DNA from: Adiantum capillus-veneris
Taxonomy: Eukaryota; Streptophyta; Polypodiopsida; Polypodiales; Pteridaceae
DNA: 64,000 nt
Assembly (NCBI GenBank): GCA_014529385.2
Contig: CM043960.1
Span: forward strand, 118,428,043 to 118,492,042
Direction of reading: 5' to 3'
Positions 1 through 12,660 of the stretch are shown here, in pieces. Both the position numbers and the translations under genes were made by a program. The number at the start of each line of letters is the position of its first letter. Position 1 is the first letter of the stretch. The notes under the pieces are model-generated. The model ran no database searches, was not told the DNA's origin, and worked only from the letters and a program-made list of their open reading frames with translations.

Positions 1-1921
1 TTGCATTGGTGAATTTGCACAAACACGAACATTTCTAGTAGCACCATTGCGTGGTCTTGATATGATTTTGGGAATGAAATTTCATCATGAATTTGATTCT
101 TTGATTAATTATAAAACACGTACTATGTCTCTCACACATAATAATAAAAATTTCTCCATCCAAGCAACACTAGCACATCAAAAATTTCCACTCCTCTCTC
201 ACACTCAAGAAAAAAGAGCAATTCAAAAACAAGGGAAAACATATCTAGTGTTGGTAAATCAAATTTCTGCTGACACTGAAACTTCATGCAACTCTATATA
301 CGATGAATATCTTTCACAACTTAAAGATTGTTTCATGCATGATCTGCCACCTGAAATTCCACCATCACGCCCATAAGATCACAAAGTAGATATTATACCG
401 GATGGTGAACCTCCTTGTAAAGCACTTTATCGTGTAAATCCAACCACACACATAAAGATACAAACTCAAATCACTAATTTACTTGACCGAGGCCTAATCC
501 GACCTAGTAGTTCACCATACCGAGCTCCAGTACTTCTTGTCAAGAAAAAAAATGGAGCCTTTTGTATGTGTATCGACTACAGGGCTTTAAACAAGATCAC
601 CATTAAGAATAGGTTTTCTATTTTTAGAGTGGATGATCTGTTAGACAAACTGAAAGGGGCAAATATCTTTAGCAAAATTGACCTTAAATCAAGGTATCAC
701 CAAGTCAAAATGTTTGAACATGATGTCTACAAAATTGCTTTCAGAACACAAACTGGACACTGTGAATTTCTTGTCATGCCATTTGGTTTAACAAATGCAC
801 CAACCACATTCACAAGCATGATGAATAGAATTTTCATTGACCATCAAGTTTTTGTGATTTTAATTTTTGATGACATTCTGGTATTCAATAAATTTGAAGG
901 AGAGCATAAAGAGCACTTAACACATGTATTTGATCTGCTTGCACAAAATCACTTGTACTAGAATCCTGAAAAGAGTTCATTTTTCCAATCTGAAATTGAA
1001 TATTTGGGACGCATCGTATCGGGTAAGGGAATACATGTAGACCCCAAGAAAATTGAAGCCATTCAGTCATGGCCTAGACCCAAAAACTTGCATGATCTAT
1101 GTTCTTTCATTGGTCTTTGTAGCTACTATAGGAAATTTGTTCGTAACTTTGCTTACAAGTCATATTATTTGACCCTTCTTTTGAAGAAAAACACACCTTA
1201 TGAATGGACTGATTTACAAGAAATATCATTTAATGCACTTAAACATGCTTTGACTAATGCATTTGTACTGCAATTGCCTGATTTTGAAAGACCGTTCTTT
1301 GTCATAGTCACTGTTGCTAGTGGAAAAGGTATCGGTGCAGTCCTTATGCAAGATAACCATCCACTTGCTTTTGAAATTTGTAAGTTCAAACCTGAAACAA
1401 AGTTCTGTAGTTATGATAAAGAATTGACTGCTGTTGTACATGCATTGAAAATCTGGAAACACTATGTAATGGGTATTGACTTGATCAGTAAAACTGATCA
1501 ACAAAGTATCACATATTTACTTTCTCAGCCCTTAATAGATGATAGACATATTAAGTGGCCGCTTTTATTCAAAGTTTCCAGTCCAACATTCAACACCATC
1601 CTGGTAAAGAAAACGTTGTAGCTGAAGCTTTGAGGAGAAGACCCTCACTTAATCATCTAACAACCATTACGGGAACTTCATTTGACACTATGCATGATAC
1701 TTATGTACATGATGATGACTTCAAAAGACATGGTTGCTATGCTTGACAATTATGTGCACACATTTCTTGAATACACTATTCAAGAAAACTTCCTTATTTC
1801 AAACAAAAATTGTGTGTGACTAAACCCTTCCGTACATTAATTATTGAAGAATTGCACAAACCACCCTATGTTGGACATAGAGGATTTGCTGCAACTTTTC
1901 AAAATTTATGTCGTGATTTAT
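1..1921 (+). mobile_element. Ty3/gypsy pol fragment (protease tail, RT, RNase H), decayed
   Basis: Remnant of the polyprotein of an LTR retrotransposon, cut on the left by the window edge. One frame reads from the protease tail (before about 100) through reverse transcriptase (about 480-1150; motifs CIDYRALNK, KIDLKSRYHQV, MPFGLTNAP and the catalytic FDDI near 866-880) into RNase H (about 1270-1560). The last recognisable piece is the integrase zinc-binding start (GHRGF, about 1872-1890). Breaks seen: TAA at 374-376, TAG at 959-961, and a frameshift near 1555-1565, after which coding continues in another frame to 1746. The first RNase H acid seems lost (TVASG where TDASG is usual). The order protease-RT-RNase H-integrase is that of Ty3/gypsy. 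No LTR is visible, so the lineage is not assigned. Coding ends abruptly at a TG microsatellite. Confidence 0.85.
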
Positions 1922-1979
1922 ATGTGTGTGTGTGTGTGTGTGTGTCATAGTCTAGGTGTGTGTGTGTGTGTGTGTGTGC
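1921..1979. repeat. (TG)n microsatellite, interrupted
   Basis: Two TG runs separated by a short unique stretch. They sit exactly where the gypsy fragment stops, so the break may have formed by recombination or slippage at this repeat. Confidence 0.9.
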
Positions 1980-3194
1980 TTGGAAATTGGGAAAAGAGTT
2001 GGACAAGTTGATGGTGATGTTTGTGAGCATGTTTTGAATAGTTTTAAGCAACCGGTCTCCCCCTCTTCTTCCCAACAATGGAGTTCTTGCACTTGGCACT
2101 TGGCACTTGACACAATGAGAGTGTGGGAGAGAGTATGCCTTGCAAGCAAGCCCACTCCTTGCTTGGGTTGACCCCTCTTCTAGCTTATGCCTGAAGATCA
2201 TTGGCTCTCTCAAGCCTAGCCAATCACAAGCCTGGGTCCATTCAAGCAGTAGAGGTAGTCTTTGGACTAGTATCCTCCTTTCCCCTTTGAGAGAGAGGAC
2301 TTGATAAATGCTTAAACAATTAATTTAATTAGTTAAAGGATTATTGGACCCCTTTAGAGGTCAACCAATAGGCTTTAGGCACCTTATGAGGGCATCATGG
2401 AGAGGAGCTTGACACGTGTCCTTGTTGCCTCTTTAGACTACGCTTGCCTTGTGTGAGGGTGTGTGTGTTCTCTCTCATGCTCCTACAAGTAGGGCTCACG
2501 TCCCCATGTGTAGGGATCCTTGTTGACTTTTGGAACACCTTACGCCCCTCAAGAACCTTAGCCATGGAGCACCTTAGTCATTAAGCACCTCAAGCGCTTT
2601 AGTCAGCAAGCACGACAAGCACCTCAAGCTTGGGCCGGGTTCCCACCTCAAGCACAACCCTAGCTTGCCTAAGGTCAAAGGACTTTTAACACCAACCTTT
2701 GGAGGTCTTTAATGAAGCTAACCCTAAGGTCTTTAAGCTCCATCAAGCATTGCTCTTTGATAGACCATCTCTCATTTGGACCCTTTGACTCTGGCCCCGT
2801 GTTGAGATAGATCCACAGGCACATGTCGATATTCTAACCCTGGTTCTTGTTTATTCTCCCACATTAAATGATCAAATTAATATGAGAAAATCATTTGGGT
2901 TGGTTAGATATTAGAATATCTCTCTCTTTAAATCATAGTTGTCGTCGACTATGAGGTAGAAGAGATAAACGCTTAGTCATTAGTCGATGTTTCTTAGCGG
3001 GTAGAGGATCCCTTTTTACCCTACGACATCATTCCAAGATGGATGACTAATCCATTTGGGGCTTGGGAGACTTAGCTGCAGCAAGCATGTCTGCTCTTGA
3101 GTCCATTTCATTCTCCCAAAGTAGAGTGACAAATTCTACTTGTTGTTTGAGAGATGTCTTCACCACAAACATGATTCTAAGCATGCATGCTTAC
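1980..3194. other. Gene-free stretch, possibly the 3' LTR of the minus-strand chromovirus
   Basis: No credible coding frame. It lies directly downstream (minus-strand sense) of the chromodomain of the next element, where a polypurine tract and 3' LTR would be expected. A purine-rich minus-strand stretch (complement of 3109-3121) could be the tract. I could not find a matching second LTR beyond 7105, so the assignment is only positional. Confidence 0.3.
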
Positions 3195-4860
3195 TCTAAT
3201 GTAGCATTGTAAGAATTGACAAGGTTCATACTATCCTTAAGCTGTATTTCTTGCATCCATCTAGCATCTTCAAAAAAATAACTTTTGAAATTAATAAGAT
3301 ATCATCGAATAATCTTACCATGCCCTAGCACCTTGTGTTCATGCCGAAGGATAGCTTCGGGTTGCAGCACCTCTTTTGGATCTTCTACCTCTGGTGGGTC
3401 TTCAATAATTGGTTCTCTTGGTGGCTCTCCTTTGTAGGGCTTAAGTAGGCTCACATGAAAAGCATTGTGTATGAGCCAATGGTTGGGAAACCTGAGTTGA
3501 TAAGCCATGTCATTGATTGGCTCAAGATTTGAAAAGGACCATAGTATCTTTTTGCTAGTTTACATAATACTTTTGATGGCCCGTAGGATTTTTGCTCGTC
3601 GTTTGCCTCAATCAAGCCTTGGGAAACTTGAGGAAGACCCAATCATTTTCTTTGAAGGTTAAGGACCTTTTGTGCTTATCAGCTGCAGCTTTTTGCCTTT
3701 GTTGAGAGATGGATATAGCCTCCTTAATCTTTTGGAAATATTTTTGTAGGTCACGGCTATACTCATCGGTAGCAAAGATCTTTTGATGTATTTTAAGTAG
3801 CAAGGTACTTTTAGGTCTTTCCTTTATGATATCAAAAGGTACCTTTCTCGTAGTAGTATGTACGCATACTCTACAAGGAGTAGGTATTTCTCTCATTGTG
3901 AGAATTGATCTACTTCGGTAATATAAGTCTTTAGAAGATTGAGAATTGTAAGATTGGCTATCTCAATTTGGCCATCCATTTGTGGGTGATAGGTTGAAGA
4001 GAAATTCAATCTTGTACCTAGATTTTCAAAGAGACCTTTCCAAAAATTACTAATCATTCTAGGATCTATAACTAACAAGATGGATGTTGGCAATTCATGG
4101 TGTTTGAAAATCTGGGATATGAAGATGGTTGCCATTTGGTGTACCTTAATAGTCTTTTTGATAGGAATAAAGTGTTCTTGCTCGCTAAACCTGTTGACTA
4201 TTGTCCATATTCCCGTATTCCCCTGGATAGACTTAGGTAATCCAAAGATAAAATCCATGGATATACTCTCCCATGGTGAATTAGGGATTGGCAATGTGAT
4301 TGGAGTAATCGAGATTGATTTCCTCTATTATACTTGGTCTTTTGGAGTACCACACATTTTGAAATATACTCTACTTTCATGGTAGGCCAATAGAAGTACA
4401 TCTCTAGTCCTCAAAGATTAGGTTGAATGCCTCTATGCCCCGCATAGGGAGGAGCATGGGATTCATACATGACTTTCTCACGAAGGGAGTGGGTAACACA
4501 TAGCCTATTTCCATGGAGAAGATAACCATCCTGCAAGGTGAATGGTTCTTCTTTCTTCCCCAATGCAAGGGTTGACATTATGTCTTTAAATGCAGGGTCA
4601 GTAGCATACTCATCTATCATAGAAGATAGATCATTGTGAGTTTCTATAGACACCGCATTGACTTTTGGTCGTCGCAAAAGTGCATCGGCCACTTGATTGT
4701 GCTTACCAGCAATGTGAGCAATATCAAAATAACATTGCAAAAGAAAATTTATCCACCTCATTTGTTTGTCGTAAAGCTTGGTTTCTGTCATGAAGTACTT
4801 GATATTTTGCTGGTCCATTCGCAAAATAAATGGAGTCCCCCCAATAGATAGGGCTTCCAT
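3195..4860 (-). pseudogene. Chromovirus integrase and chromodomain
   Basis: 4860-4411 holds the end of RNase H, the linker and the zinc-binding N terminus (SHAPPYAGHRG). 4401-4198 continues it. 4294-3893 is the catalytic core (SMDFIFGLPKS, STYHPQMDGQIE). The first catalytic acid appears changed (IVNRFSE where a VVDRFSK-type motif is usual), so this copy is probably inactive even apart from the frame breaks. 3896-3302 carries the C-terminal domain ending in HNAFHVSLLKPYKG. From EVLQPEAILRHEHKV onward into 3301-3195 it reads as a chromodomain (FKSYFFEDARWMQE), with a stop in between. Chromodomains are thought to steer such elements to heterochromatin. Confidence 0.8.
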
Positions 4861-6015
4861 GTGTCTAGGACATGTAGAATAGCTAAAATATCTTTTTCAT
4901 ATATGCCCAAGACCCACTCATCCGTATTGAGCCTTCGTCTCTCATATGCTATGGCATGCCCTTCTTTAAGCAAGACTGATCCAAGGCAATCACCACAAGC
5001 ATCACATTGGACCTCAAATGGCTTTGAGAGATACGAAAGCATAAGGACTAGTTGGGAGGTCAGATTCTCTTTGATTTTGTCAAAAGCATTTTTCTCTTTA
5101 GCAGTACATGACTACTTAACATTCTTCTTTGTTAAGTCATGCAATGGTCCTGCTATTTGAGAGATTTTTTCTATGAAGCCTCTATAGTATTCACACATAC
5201 CAATAAAGCCTTTTAGCTCATGTAGATTCCTTGGATTAGGCCATGCTTTTATTACCTTCAACTTTGATGGATCCATACGAATACCATCTTGAGAGATAAT
5301 ATGACCTAAGTATTGAATCTCTTGAAGGAAAAAATTTCGCTTCTTTTGATTCATAAAAATCTTGTTCTCCCTCAAAGCTTGAAAAATCACATGGAGATGT
5401 TGTTTGTGCTCCTCTAAGGACTTGGAATAGATGATGATATCATCAAAGAACACTCCAGTGTACTTATGGTAGGTCTAATATTTTCTCCATCAAATGATTG
5501 AACGTGGCTGGAGCATTTGTCAAACCAAAAGGCATGACAATATATTCATAAAGACCAAACATTGTACCGAACACGGTCTTTACAGTATCTTCATTCACAA
5601 TCCTTATTTGATGATAGACACTTTTAAGGTCAAACCTACTGAAGTAGGTCGAACCTTGTAGCTTATCAAACATATCTTCAATCCGTGGTACGAGAAATAT
5701 GTTTTTGATAGTGATATGGTTTAGCGCTCGATAGTCCACACACATGCGATATGTACTATCTTACTTTTGCACTAAAAGGACTGGAGAACAAAAGGGAGAG
5801 GAGCTAGGCCTCACTGTCCCTTTTTCTACCAATTCTTGTACTTGCCTCATGATCTCCTCTTGTTGAGCTTGGGAAACTTGATAAGGAGGCTTGTTAGGCG
5901 GTGAGCTTCCTGGTAGGAGCTCTATTCCATAATCATCATCCCCTTGTTTTGGAGGTAATTCCAAAGGGATATCATCGATAAGAAAATCTTGGAATCCATT
6001 TAGAAAATTAGACAA
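4788..6015 (-). pseudogene. Chromovirus reverse transcriptase and RNase H
   Basis: Reads from the linker and first RT motif (EKGTVRPSSSPFCSPVLLV, 6015-5761) through 5745-5464 (CVDYRALNHITIKN, FDLKSVYHQI, MPFGLTNAPATF) and 5453-5112 (catalytic FFDDI, then the connection domain with GFIGMCEYYRGFI). The RNase H follows at 5042-4788 with CDACGDCLGSVL and YEKDILAIL, the expected acidic positions. Stops or frame changes lie between each pair of segments (about 5758, 5460, 5105 and 4860). Typical for an old chromovirus copy. Confidence 0.85.
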
Positions 6016-6228
6016 GTCTAATTCTTCTTGATTAATAACACTTTGTTGTTAAAACAGTAGCATCATTTAGAGACTCTTTGACAAAAATCATATATGCAGA
6101 AACTGAGCTTTCCATTGACTTATCAAAAGCAGGTGAATTTACAAGTGGTATAGTTCGATAAAAGTCATTAGCATCTTTATAGATTCTTTTTTCCCTGTAG
6201 GTGAAGTAGATTCTCCTTTCAAGGAACT

Positions 6229-7105
6229 TCATGTTGGCAGCCATGTGGTTGAGCATGGTGCCCCTAGGATAACATCCGCATGGAGAGGAGACATGAAAAA
6301 GTATTCTTTGTCGATGTAGCTTTGGACATGAAGCCTCAACTTCCCAATCAAGGGAGTAATGGAGGCTTGATGTCCCTTGAAAGCTCCATCGGCAGTTACA
6401 GTATCTCCCATCTCAAAATCTTGAATGCCCAACTTAGTGGCCAACTCCACTGATATGAAGTTATAAGTAGAGCCAGAGTCAGATAGGATGAAGGCATCAT
6501 GCTCCCTTACCTTTCCCCAAGCATAGGAGAGAGGTGATCCTTTGCAATGAGCATCCTCTTTTGGAGCTTCGACCGTGGAAGCTCTAGGAGTCTCATTGTG
6601 GGCATTGCTTTTGGGGCAAGAACGATAGCCATGTCCTTGCTCCCACACTTAAAGCATTTGTGGTCCTTACGAAAAGCTTCTAGCTCTTCAGGAGAGAGTT
6701 TATTTTTACATTTGTAAACTCCCTTCTCCTTGGACCGATTGTTGTTGTTGTTGTTGTTGTTGTTGGAGTTGGAGTTGCCTTTGGAAGAGTTTTGGGCATT
6801 GTTCTTCCCCTTTGCATCATTTTGATCTTTGTTTTCCATGGGCTTGGCATTTTTTTTTAGCCCCTTGTTGGAAATTGATGCTCAAAGCAACCATAGTGTG
6901 GTGGATTACTTCAATGATAGAACCAGGCTATTGGGAGTTGACATACTCGGCCATTTCTTCAGGTAATCCCACACACAAATTGTTGCTTTTGCTTGGCAAA
7001 GTCTATCTTTTGAAATACGGTGTTGGGGGTACCATCGTAGCAGAGCTCCAATGACCAACAAAATTATCAATCCGGAGAGATGAGCTACCCGGCTAGGGCA
7101 TGGAA
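6229..7105 (-). pseudogene. Chromovirus gag zinc knuckle and protease
   Basis: Minus-strand fragments in at least three frames. The part from about 7105 to 6840 gives gag-like residues broken by stops. 6839-6507 has an asparagine run (from a GTT/AAC trinucleotide repeat at 6738-6766) and the first half of a CCHC knuckle (CFKCG). The second half (GHGYRSC) continues in another frame of 6648-6229, so a frameshift lies inside the finger. The same frame then gives the aspartic protease with the active-site motif LSDSGSTYNFIS. The function in an intact element would be capsid, RNA binding and polyprotein cleavage. This copy cannot make it as one protein. Confidence 0.75.
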
Positions 7106-7660
7106 ACACTCACACAATTAGTGATCTAATCATGGCAACACAAATGGTGACTCTATGAGGTGAGATTCTCGGCCTATGGAGGAGCTAATCCACAATGGTT
7201 GACAATCTCTACACCCACTTCTCTTCACCTCAAATCAACCCAATCACACACAGTAGCAATTGCATAGACACACACAACACTAATCCCATCATACAAAACA
7301 TTAATCACAAACGCACACATATAGATCTATTGAGCACCACACTCTAATCAAACCTACATGCACACACAAGAAAAAGAGTGCAATCTCACAAGATTAGAGA
7401 GGGATTAACCACTAATTAGTTAATATCTAACTAATCAAAGCATCATAGGCAATCTTAGATAGTATGAGAGAGGCATAGTGAAAGAGAATTAAGTATCGAT
7501 TAGTGTTAATCAAGTCACATGAGCAAGGAGAAGCTCAAGGACTCCATAGCCACACACCTCATGAGCTCTCACTAAAGAGTGGTCTCAAAAAATGAGGATG
7601 AGAACCCTAATTTCTTTTACACATTGCCTTATATACCTAGGGTAAAATATGCAATGTTCG
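7106..7660 (-). other. Gene-free stretch, LTR-like
   Basis: No coding frame. On the minus strand a TATA-like motif (GTATATAAGGC, complement near 7627-7637) is followed by transcript-leader-like sequence, as in an LTR. It abuts the gag end of the chromovirus and could be its 5' LTR or part of another element. No second copy was found in the window. Confidence 0.3.
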
Positions 7661-10350
7661 GCTGCTTTCAGTGGCCAGAAATTATGGGGTACTTAGAAAG
7701 TTTTGTTAAGGTTATGAGTGCTTTTGAACAACATTAACGGATTGTTGTTTACGTATATAGCAAGGCTATGTATTTTTAATGAAAGTGTTTCATTTTTGTA
7801 TTTAGATATGATTTATTTTTCAAATTCTATTATGGTTCAAACATTTTAGCAGTGCTTGCAAGTGATTGCAGTAGGAAATTTTGGTTTCTTTTCAGAACTA
7901 TCTACCTTCATCTTTCATGTGTGCTATGAGCATCGCATCCGCCATATGAATTGGTAATTATAGTCATGAAAATGTAGGTTCTGATCAATTTTTTGCTAAA
8001 TACATGCACACTAGGTGTTATGGGTCCTAGTGTTTAGCAAAAGCTGATTTGGAGCGGCATGCAAATTCATGAAGTTGGTATATTATGAAGCATTTCACAC
8101 TCTATGTTCCATATATCTATCAAATTAATTGTAGATACGTGACTAAAATTTGTACAATTTATTCATTCTACTATTCAATCTCTCCAACATAACCAAGTTG
8201 GTTTTTCATAACATTGTTGGTTACTCAACAATGTTGCAAGTATTTGTACCCAAGTTTACCAGTCATTTTGGAAAGAGTGTCTGTAAATAGTTGGGAAACA
8301 CAACTCATTACTACCAGTCATCCAGAGGCGGATACACAGTTTACAAGTGTTAATCTTGTGTTAAAGGATATTCTAAGTACGTACATTAGCACAAAGAAAT
8401 CCAATTAGAAGGTTATCTCTTTAGTTGGAGTTTGTTACCATGAGGAAAAGCATGTTGCAACTAAGTTTAGTCCCTTCATGTTTAGGTCAGGTTCTTAACC
8501 TTGATCACTAGCTTTGTTGGGGTCGTTTAATGATGAGAAATCCTAACAAGTCAATGGCTTAATTTTTGCGGATGAGTTATGTCAGCACGTTACTTTCATG
8601 AAAAGTGAGAAGTGGTATTTTTTAAGACACCTCTTAACCATGGAAACTCATTTAAAGTACTCTAGTGAGTTATAAATCGAGTCTATACACTATGTTGGTT
8701 ATAGATTGGTTACACAAATGGTTGATAAGGGACCACAATGTGGACAATCAAGATATTTTTCTTGGTTGCATTGAACCTGCTACTACTGAACGTGTATCGA
8801 TCAAATGGACAGTTGAATCTGTGAGGGATGTCGTTGTGGAAAACATTAGTGTTCTTACGAAGATAGCACCACTTTTGTTTTCGAGGATGAAAACAGTTCT
8901 TCAAGGGGAGTAATGGCAGACCTAAGGTAGGAATGGGTAGTATGCCAAGGGCCAAGACACACATGCGGTTCGGGGGGCCATATTTAGCAAGCCAATGACC
9001 TATATATGGCATGGATGGGTGGAGATTAGCATGCGTCAGCTCCCAGGTTCTCATAATCCCCCCCCCCCAAATCTCTGTCATTTGCGGGCCTCTGCCCCTC
9101 TCTCATCATATTCCTCAGGTGTTTAATGTCTCATGTGTCCATGTGTTGGTAGTAGTGAATTTGACCAATAAGCTATGTCGAACTAGTAAGCTATATTAAA
9201 TTTTAACAATATGTTTACAAGGATGAGTGTTTTTGCACATAGTGAATGGTGACTCATGATCCTACATTATGGCATGATATGGACACTTTTACTCTTAAAC
9301 ACCTCTAGTCCCCTTTGTTATAATAAGATGAGAAAGATGGCCATAAGAGAAACTATTCCCAAATTTTTAAGTCACTCATCGTGACTTTTGACATAATGCT
9401 CTACTTATCTTGTTCAGCAAGTCACTCTTTAGAGAGCATGGCCATGAGCTTCATCTACAAGGTAAGGTCTCTTCAGGGCATGTGCACACAATTGATGCCT
9501 GCACTAACCTGTGAAGCAATAGGAAGTAGAGACGTAGCCGATTGTAGTCATAGACAAGGAACCCAACCACCATAAGAGTACACCTAGTTGCTAAGTCATT
9601 GGAAGGCTGGTTGCATTGCATTAAAGGGCTCCCTCTTCGCCCAAAGAAAATAGCTCATTTGTGCTCACCGACATCAATAGTCTTGCACTCCAATGGTTGA
9701 TTGCCCATATCATGTCACTCTTTAAAGAAATACATCGATGACCATCTTAGAAATTGGCTAATAAGTGACAACATCCCACATGGACGTCGGTCATGTGTGA
9801 GATGTGGGCAAGTCCAGAGTAAGACTTTGCATAGTGGTGGTCCACAATACATGTTTGGGGTAATGAAACATTTGACTGTGTGCATGTGTGCTACCACGAT
9901 AGGCGTTTAGGGTAACTTTCCTTACATGACAAGTCATTCCAATGTATTGTGCATGGTCTCAAGATTGTCGTAGTGCTGTTGGCAATCAATAGGATCTAAT
10001 CTTTATGGTGGTATTGTTTCCAGGTTTGTTATGTGTGTCAAAGACCATCAACCATAGTCAATGAGAAGGGAGCTTTCCAACATGTTCATTGTGACGATGT
10101 TGCCTCTCGTTGATCAAACTGTAGGCACATGACAGACTCGATAACAATGCCTGATATAATGTGCTCCAAAGTTTAACCATGTTCATGTGACGGGGAGCTT
10201 TTCTACATTTCACGGCGCGCCATGGTGGATTGTGCTTACCATGTGTAGGATGTGTGAGGAGGGCTTTGAGGGGCAATTTTTTCTCTAGGGTGGCTCAAGA
10301 ATGGTCAAGAGTGGCCACTCTCGTGCTGTGTACCAAAATGCGAAAAGATA
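7661..10350. other. No recognisable gene
   Basis: AT-rich sequence without a convincing reading frame. The longest plus-strand frames (8665-8913, 82 codons; 9701-9910, 69 codons) match nothing I know, have no upstream support and may be chance. An 11-C run occurs near 9059-9069. The stretch probably contains decayed repeats and the upstream region of the gene that follows. Confidence 0.5.
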
Positions 10351-10358
10351 CTATATAA
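10351..10358 (+). promoter_or_regulatory. Candidate TATA box of the O-fucosyltransferase gene
   Basis: CTATATAATT lies about 395 bp upstream of the chosen ATG, in front of a CT-rich leader-like stretch. Position and motif are compatible with a core promoter. No transcript evidence is available. Confidence 0.25.
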
Positions 10359-10753
10359 TTGGAAAATTTGAACGCGGGCTGCTTCGGTCCCCGAAGATGT
10401 ACCTTTAAACAACCTCCGCGTTTACTTGGCTTCGTCTTCCCTTCCAAGCTGCATTTTGTACCTTCTGGTCGGCCTCTGTGTCGTACTTCACTAGCGCAGA
10501 AACCTTCAACACAGAGAGCCATCTCTGGCTTCTTCTTCCCCATAGCCAGCCCTCGCTTGTAAATTCTCAATTTGTTCATTTTGTGGTGTATTAATCTCTG
10601 TGCTTGTTGATCGTCCTTGCTCCTTCCATTGCAAAACCAACAAAACTGTCCACGCTCGCGTGTTAGTCACCCCCAGCTTCATTAAGGAAGAAATTTAGAG
10701 CAGCTTAAGATTTCTTCCATTGCAGCTTGCAGCATACGAAAAATTTCAGTGCA

Positions 10754-12610
10754 ATGAGGCTCTCCTACATTTCTATGCCTTCCGTTCAGATTCCCCCTTC
10801 GAACGCCATTCAGGCATTTCTCGTCAGCTCGCCTAAGAGAGCTCACAGCCAGAAGCTGCATGGCAGCAGGCTGTTCAGTAGGCCAAGCTTTTGGCTTGGT
10901 CTTATGGCAATCTGCTTGTCTTTGAGCTTGATCAAACTCATCTTGACATGGCGTCCTCTTGCAGACGATCTCCCTCCTTGTGGTCCTGAAATTTCTCTAT
11001 CCCACTTAGCACGCTCCTTCTCGAGCGCTAACCATGGTTCAAACTCGAAGCTTATCTCAACAGATTTTGCTGGCAATGGAAAGTCCATAGATAGCGCCAT
11101 ATCTGCAGACACAGCTCCCAACGATGAGCATCCTTCTGGTAGGACAGGTTTTGTCGCCCCCTTTCCCCTTCATGCTTTAGAGAAGAACATGTCAGAAAGT
11201 GAGAGACAGTTTTGGAGGCAGCCTGACAGCCAGGGATTCAAGCCGTGTTTGAGCTTCACCACCAGCTACAGAGAGGAGTTCAGGAAGATTTCTCAGGACA
11301 AGAGAAAATATCTTATCGTGATTGTCTCGGGAGGTTTGAACCAGCAGCGCAATCAAATAGTAGATGCTGTGGTGATCGCTCGTATCCTAGGGGCGACCCT
11401 TGTGGTACCGATTCTGCAGATAAACCAGATATGGCAAGATGATAGGTACGCTCCACTGCTGCTTTTTCTGAATTTTGTTTAAAGTTAAGTACTCTTGTCA
11501 AGCGCGTCTCATTGTTTTTGAAGATCATGGCTATTGTCTACTGTTCATAATCTAGCAGTGCTAAAGCTTGTTCATAAAGCGAAACAAACTTAATTTTTGT
11601 CCTGCTTATAAGACTCCTCTCAAGTTAGTTAGTAACTTCGTTTTGATGCTACTTTTAAACAGCGAGTTCTCAGATATTTTCGACGTCGATCACTTCAAGA
11701 AGTCCCTAAAAGACGATGTGCTTGTTGTATCATCTCTTCCTTCCACTCATGTCATGACCAGGCCGGTGCAAGAAAGGAGTACTCCTCTCTATGCCACTCC
11801 TCAATGGTTCCGTCGTCATTATTTGAAAAGGGTAATTCCCTTTTGCTTGCTTTTACACTAAACTACGTGAATGTATTGAATGTTTGGATATGCGTGCATG
11901 AGGAGTAAAGCTAGTCTCCTGCTCTGCCTGTGCTGTTGGACTCGGCTCAATAATTCCAGCAATATGACATCTACTCTCTCATGAGCAGTTGAACAGAGAA
12001 GGAGTGCTGTTGTTGAGAGGCATGGATGGGAGACTATCAAAGGATCTTCCCCAAGACCTGCAGAAGCTGAAATGCAAGGTATGATAGTTGTAGAAGTCAG
12101 GTGTTCTCTGTTGCTTCAAAGTGATTTTCAGAGTTGCAAAGTTGTTTCTTGCATCTAAGACCTGCAGAAGCTGAAATGCAAGGTATGATAGTTGTAGAAG
12201 TCACGTGTTCTCTGTTGCTTCAAAGTGATTTTCAGAGTTGCAAAGTTGTTTCTTGCATCTAAGACTCAAGTCATTTCAAATACGTAGAGCTGAAAGGAGG
12301 GTGGTTCTGATTGGTGTTGTAGGTTGCTTTTCAAGCACTTCGATTTACATCACCCATCATGGAACTTGGAAATAAGCTTGCACGCCGGATGTGGGAGGGA
12401 GGTCCTTATGTAGCTTTGCATTTGCGATTGGAGAAGGATGTGTGGGTGAGGACGGGGTGTCTACCTGGATTGGGCGCTGGGTTTGATGATGAAGTTCGGC
12501 ATGCCAGAATAGATAATCCTCAGTTGTTGACTGGTCGTTCGAATATGACTTACACAGAGCGCAAGCTTGCAGGACTATGTCCACTCAATGCTGCAGAGGT
12601 AGCACGGTAT

Positions 12611-12660
<50 letters not shown>

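Larger units (their letters stand above)
3195..7105 (-). mobile_element. Ty3/gypsy chromovirus, decayed
   Basis: Internal region of a chromodomain-carrying Ty3/gypsy element on the minus strand. Order from high to low coordinates: gag with zinc knuckle, aspartic protease, reverse transcriptase, RNase H, integrase, C-terminal chromodomain. That order and the chromodomain identify a chromovirus. Every domain carries frameshifts or stops, so the copy is dead. The gag upstream of the zinc finger is only partly visible (6840-7105). No LTR pair could be fixed: one end runs into 1980-3194 and the other into 7106-7660, which has an LTR-like TATA motif. Domain details are in the following entries. Confidence 0.85.

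Noticed and set aside
8665-8913. Small protein gene of 82 codons
   Set aside because: No similarity that I recognise, no supporting splice or promoter signals, and an open frame on the opposite strand.
10295-10579. Overlapping ORFs on both strands just before the O-fucosyltransferase gene
   Set aside because: Short, without family features, and located in the likely promoter and leader.
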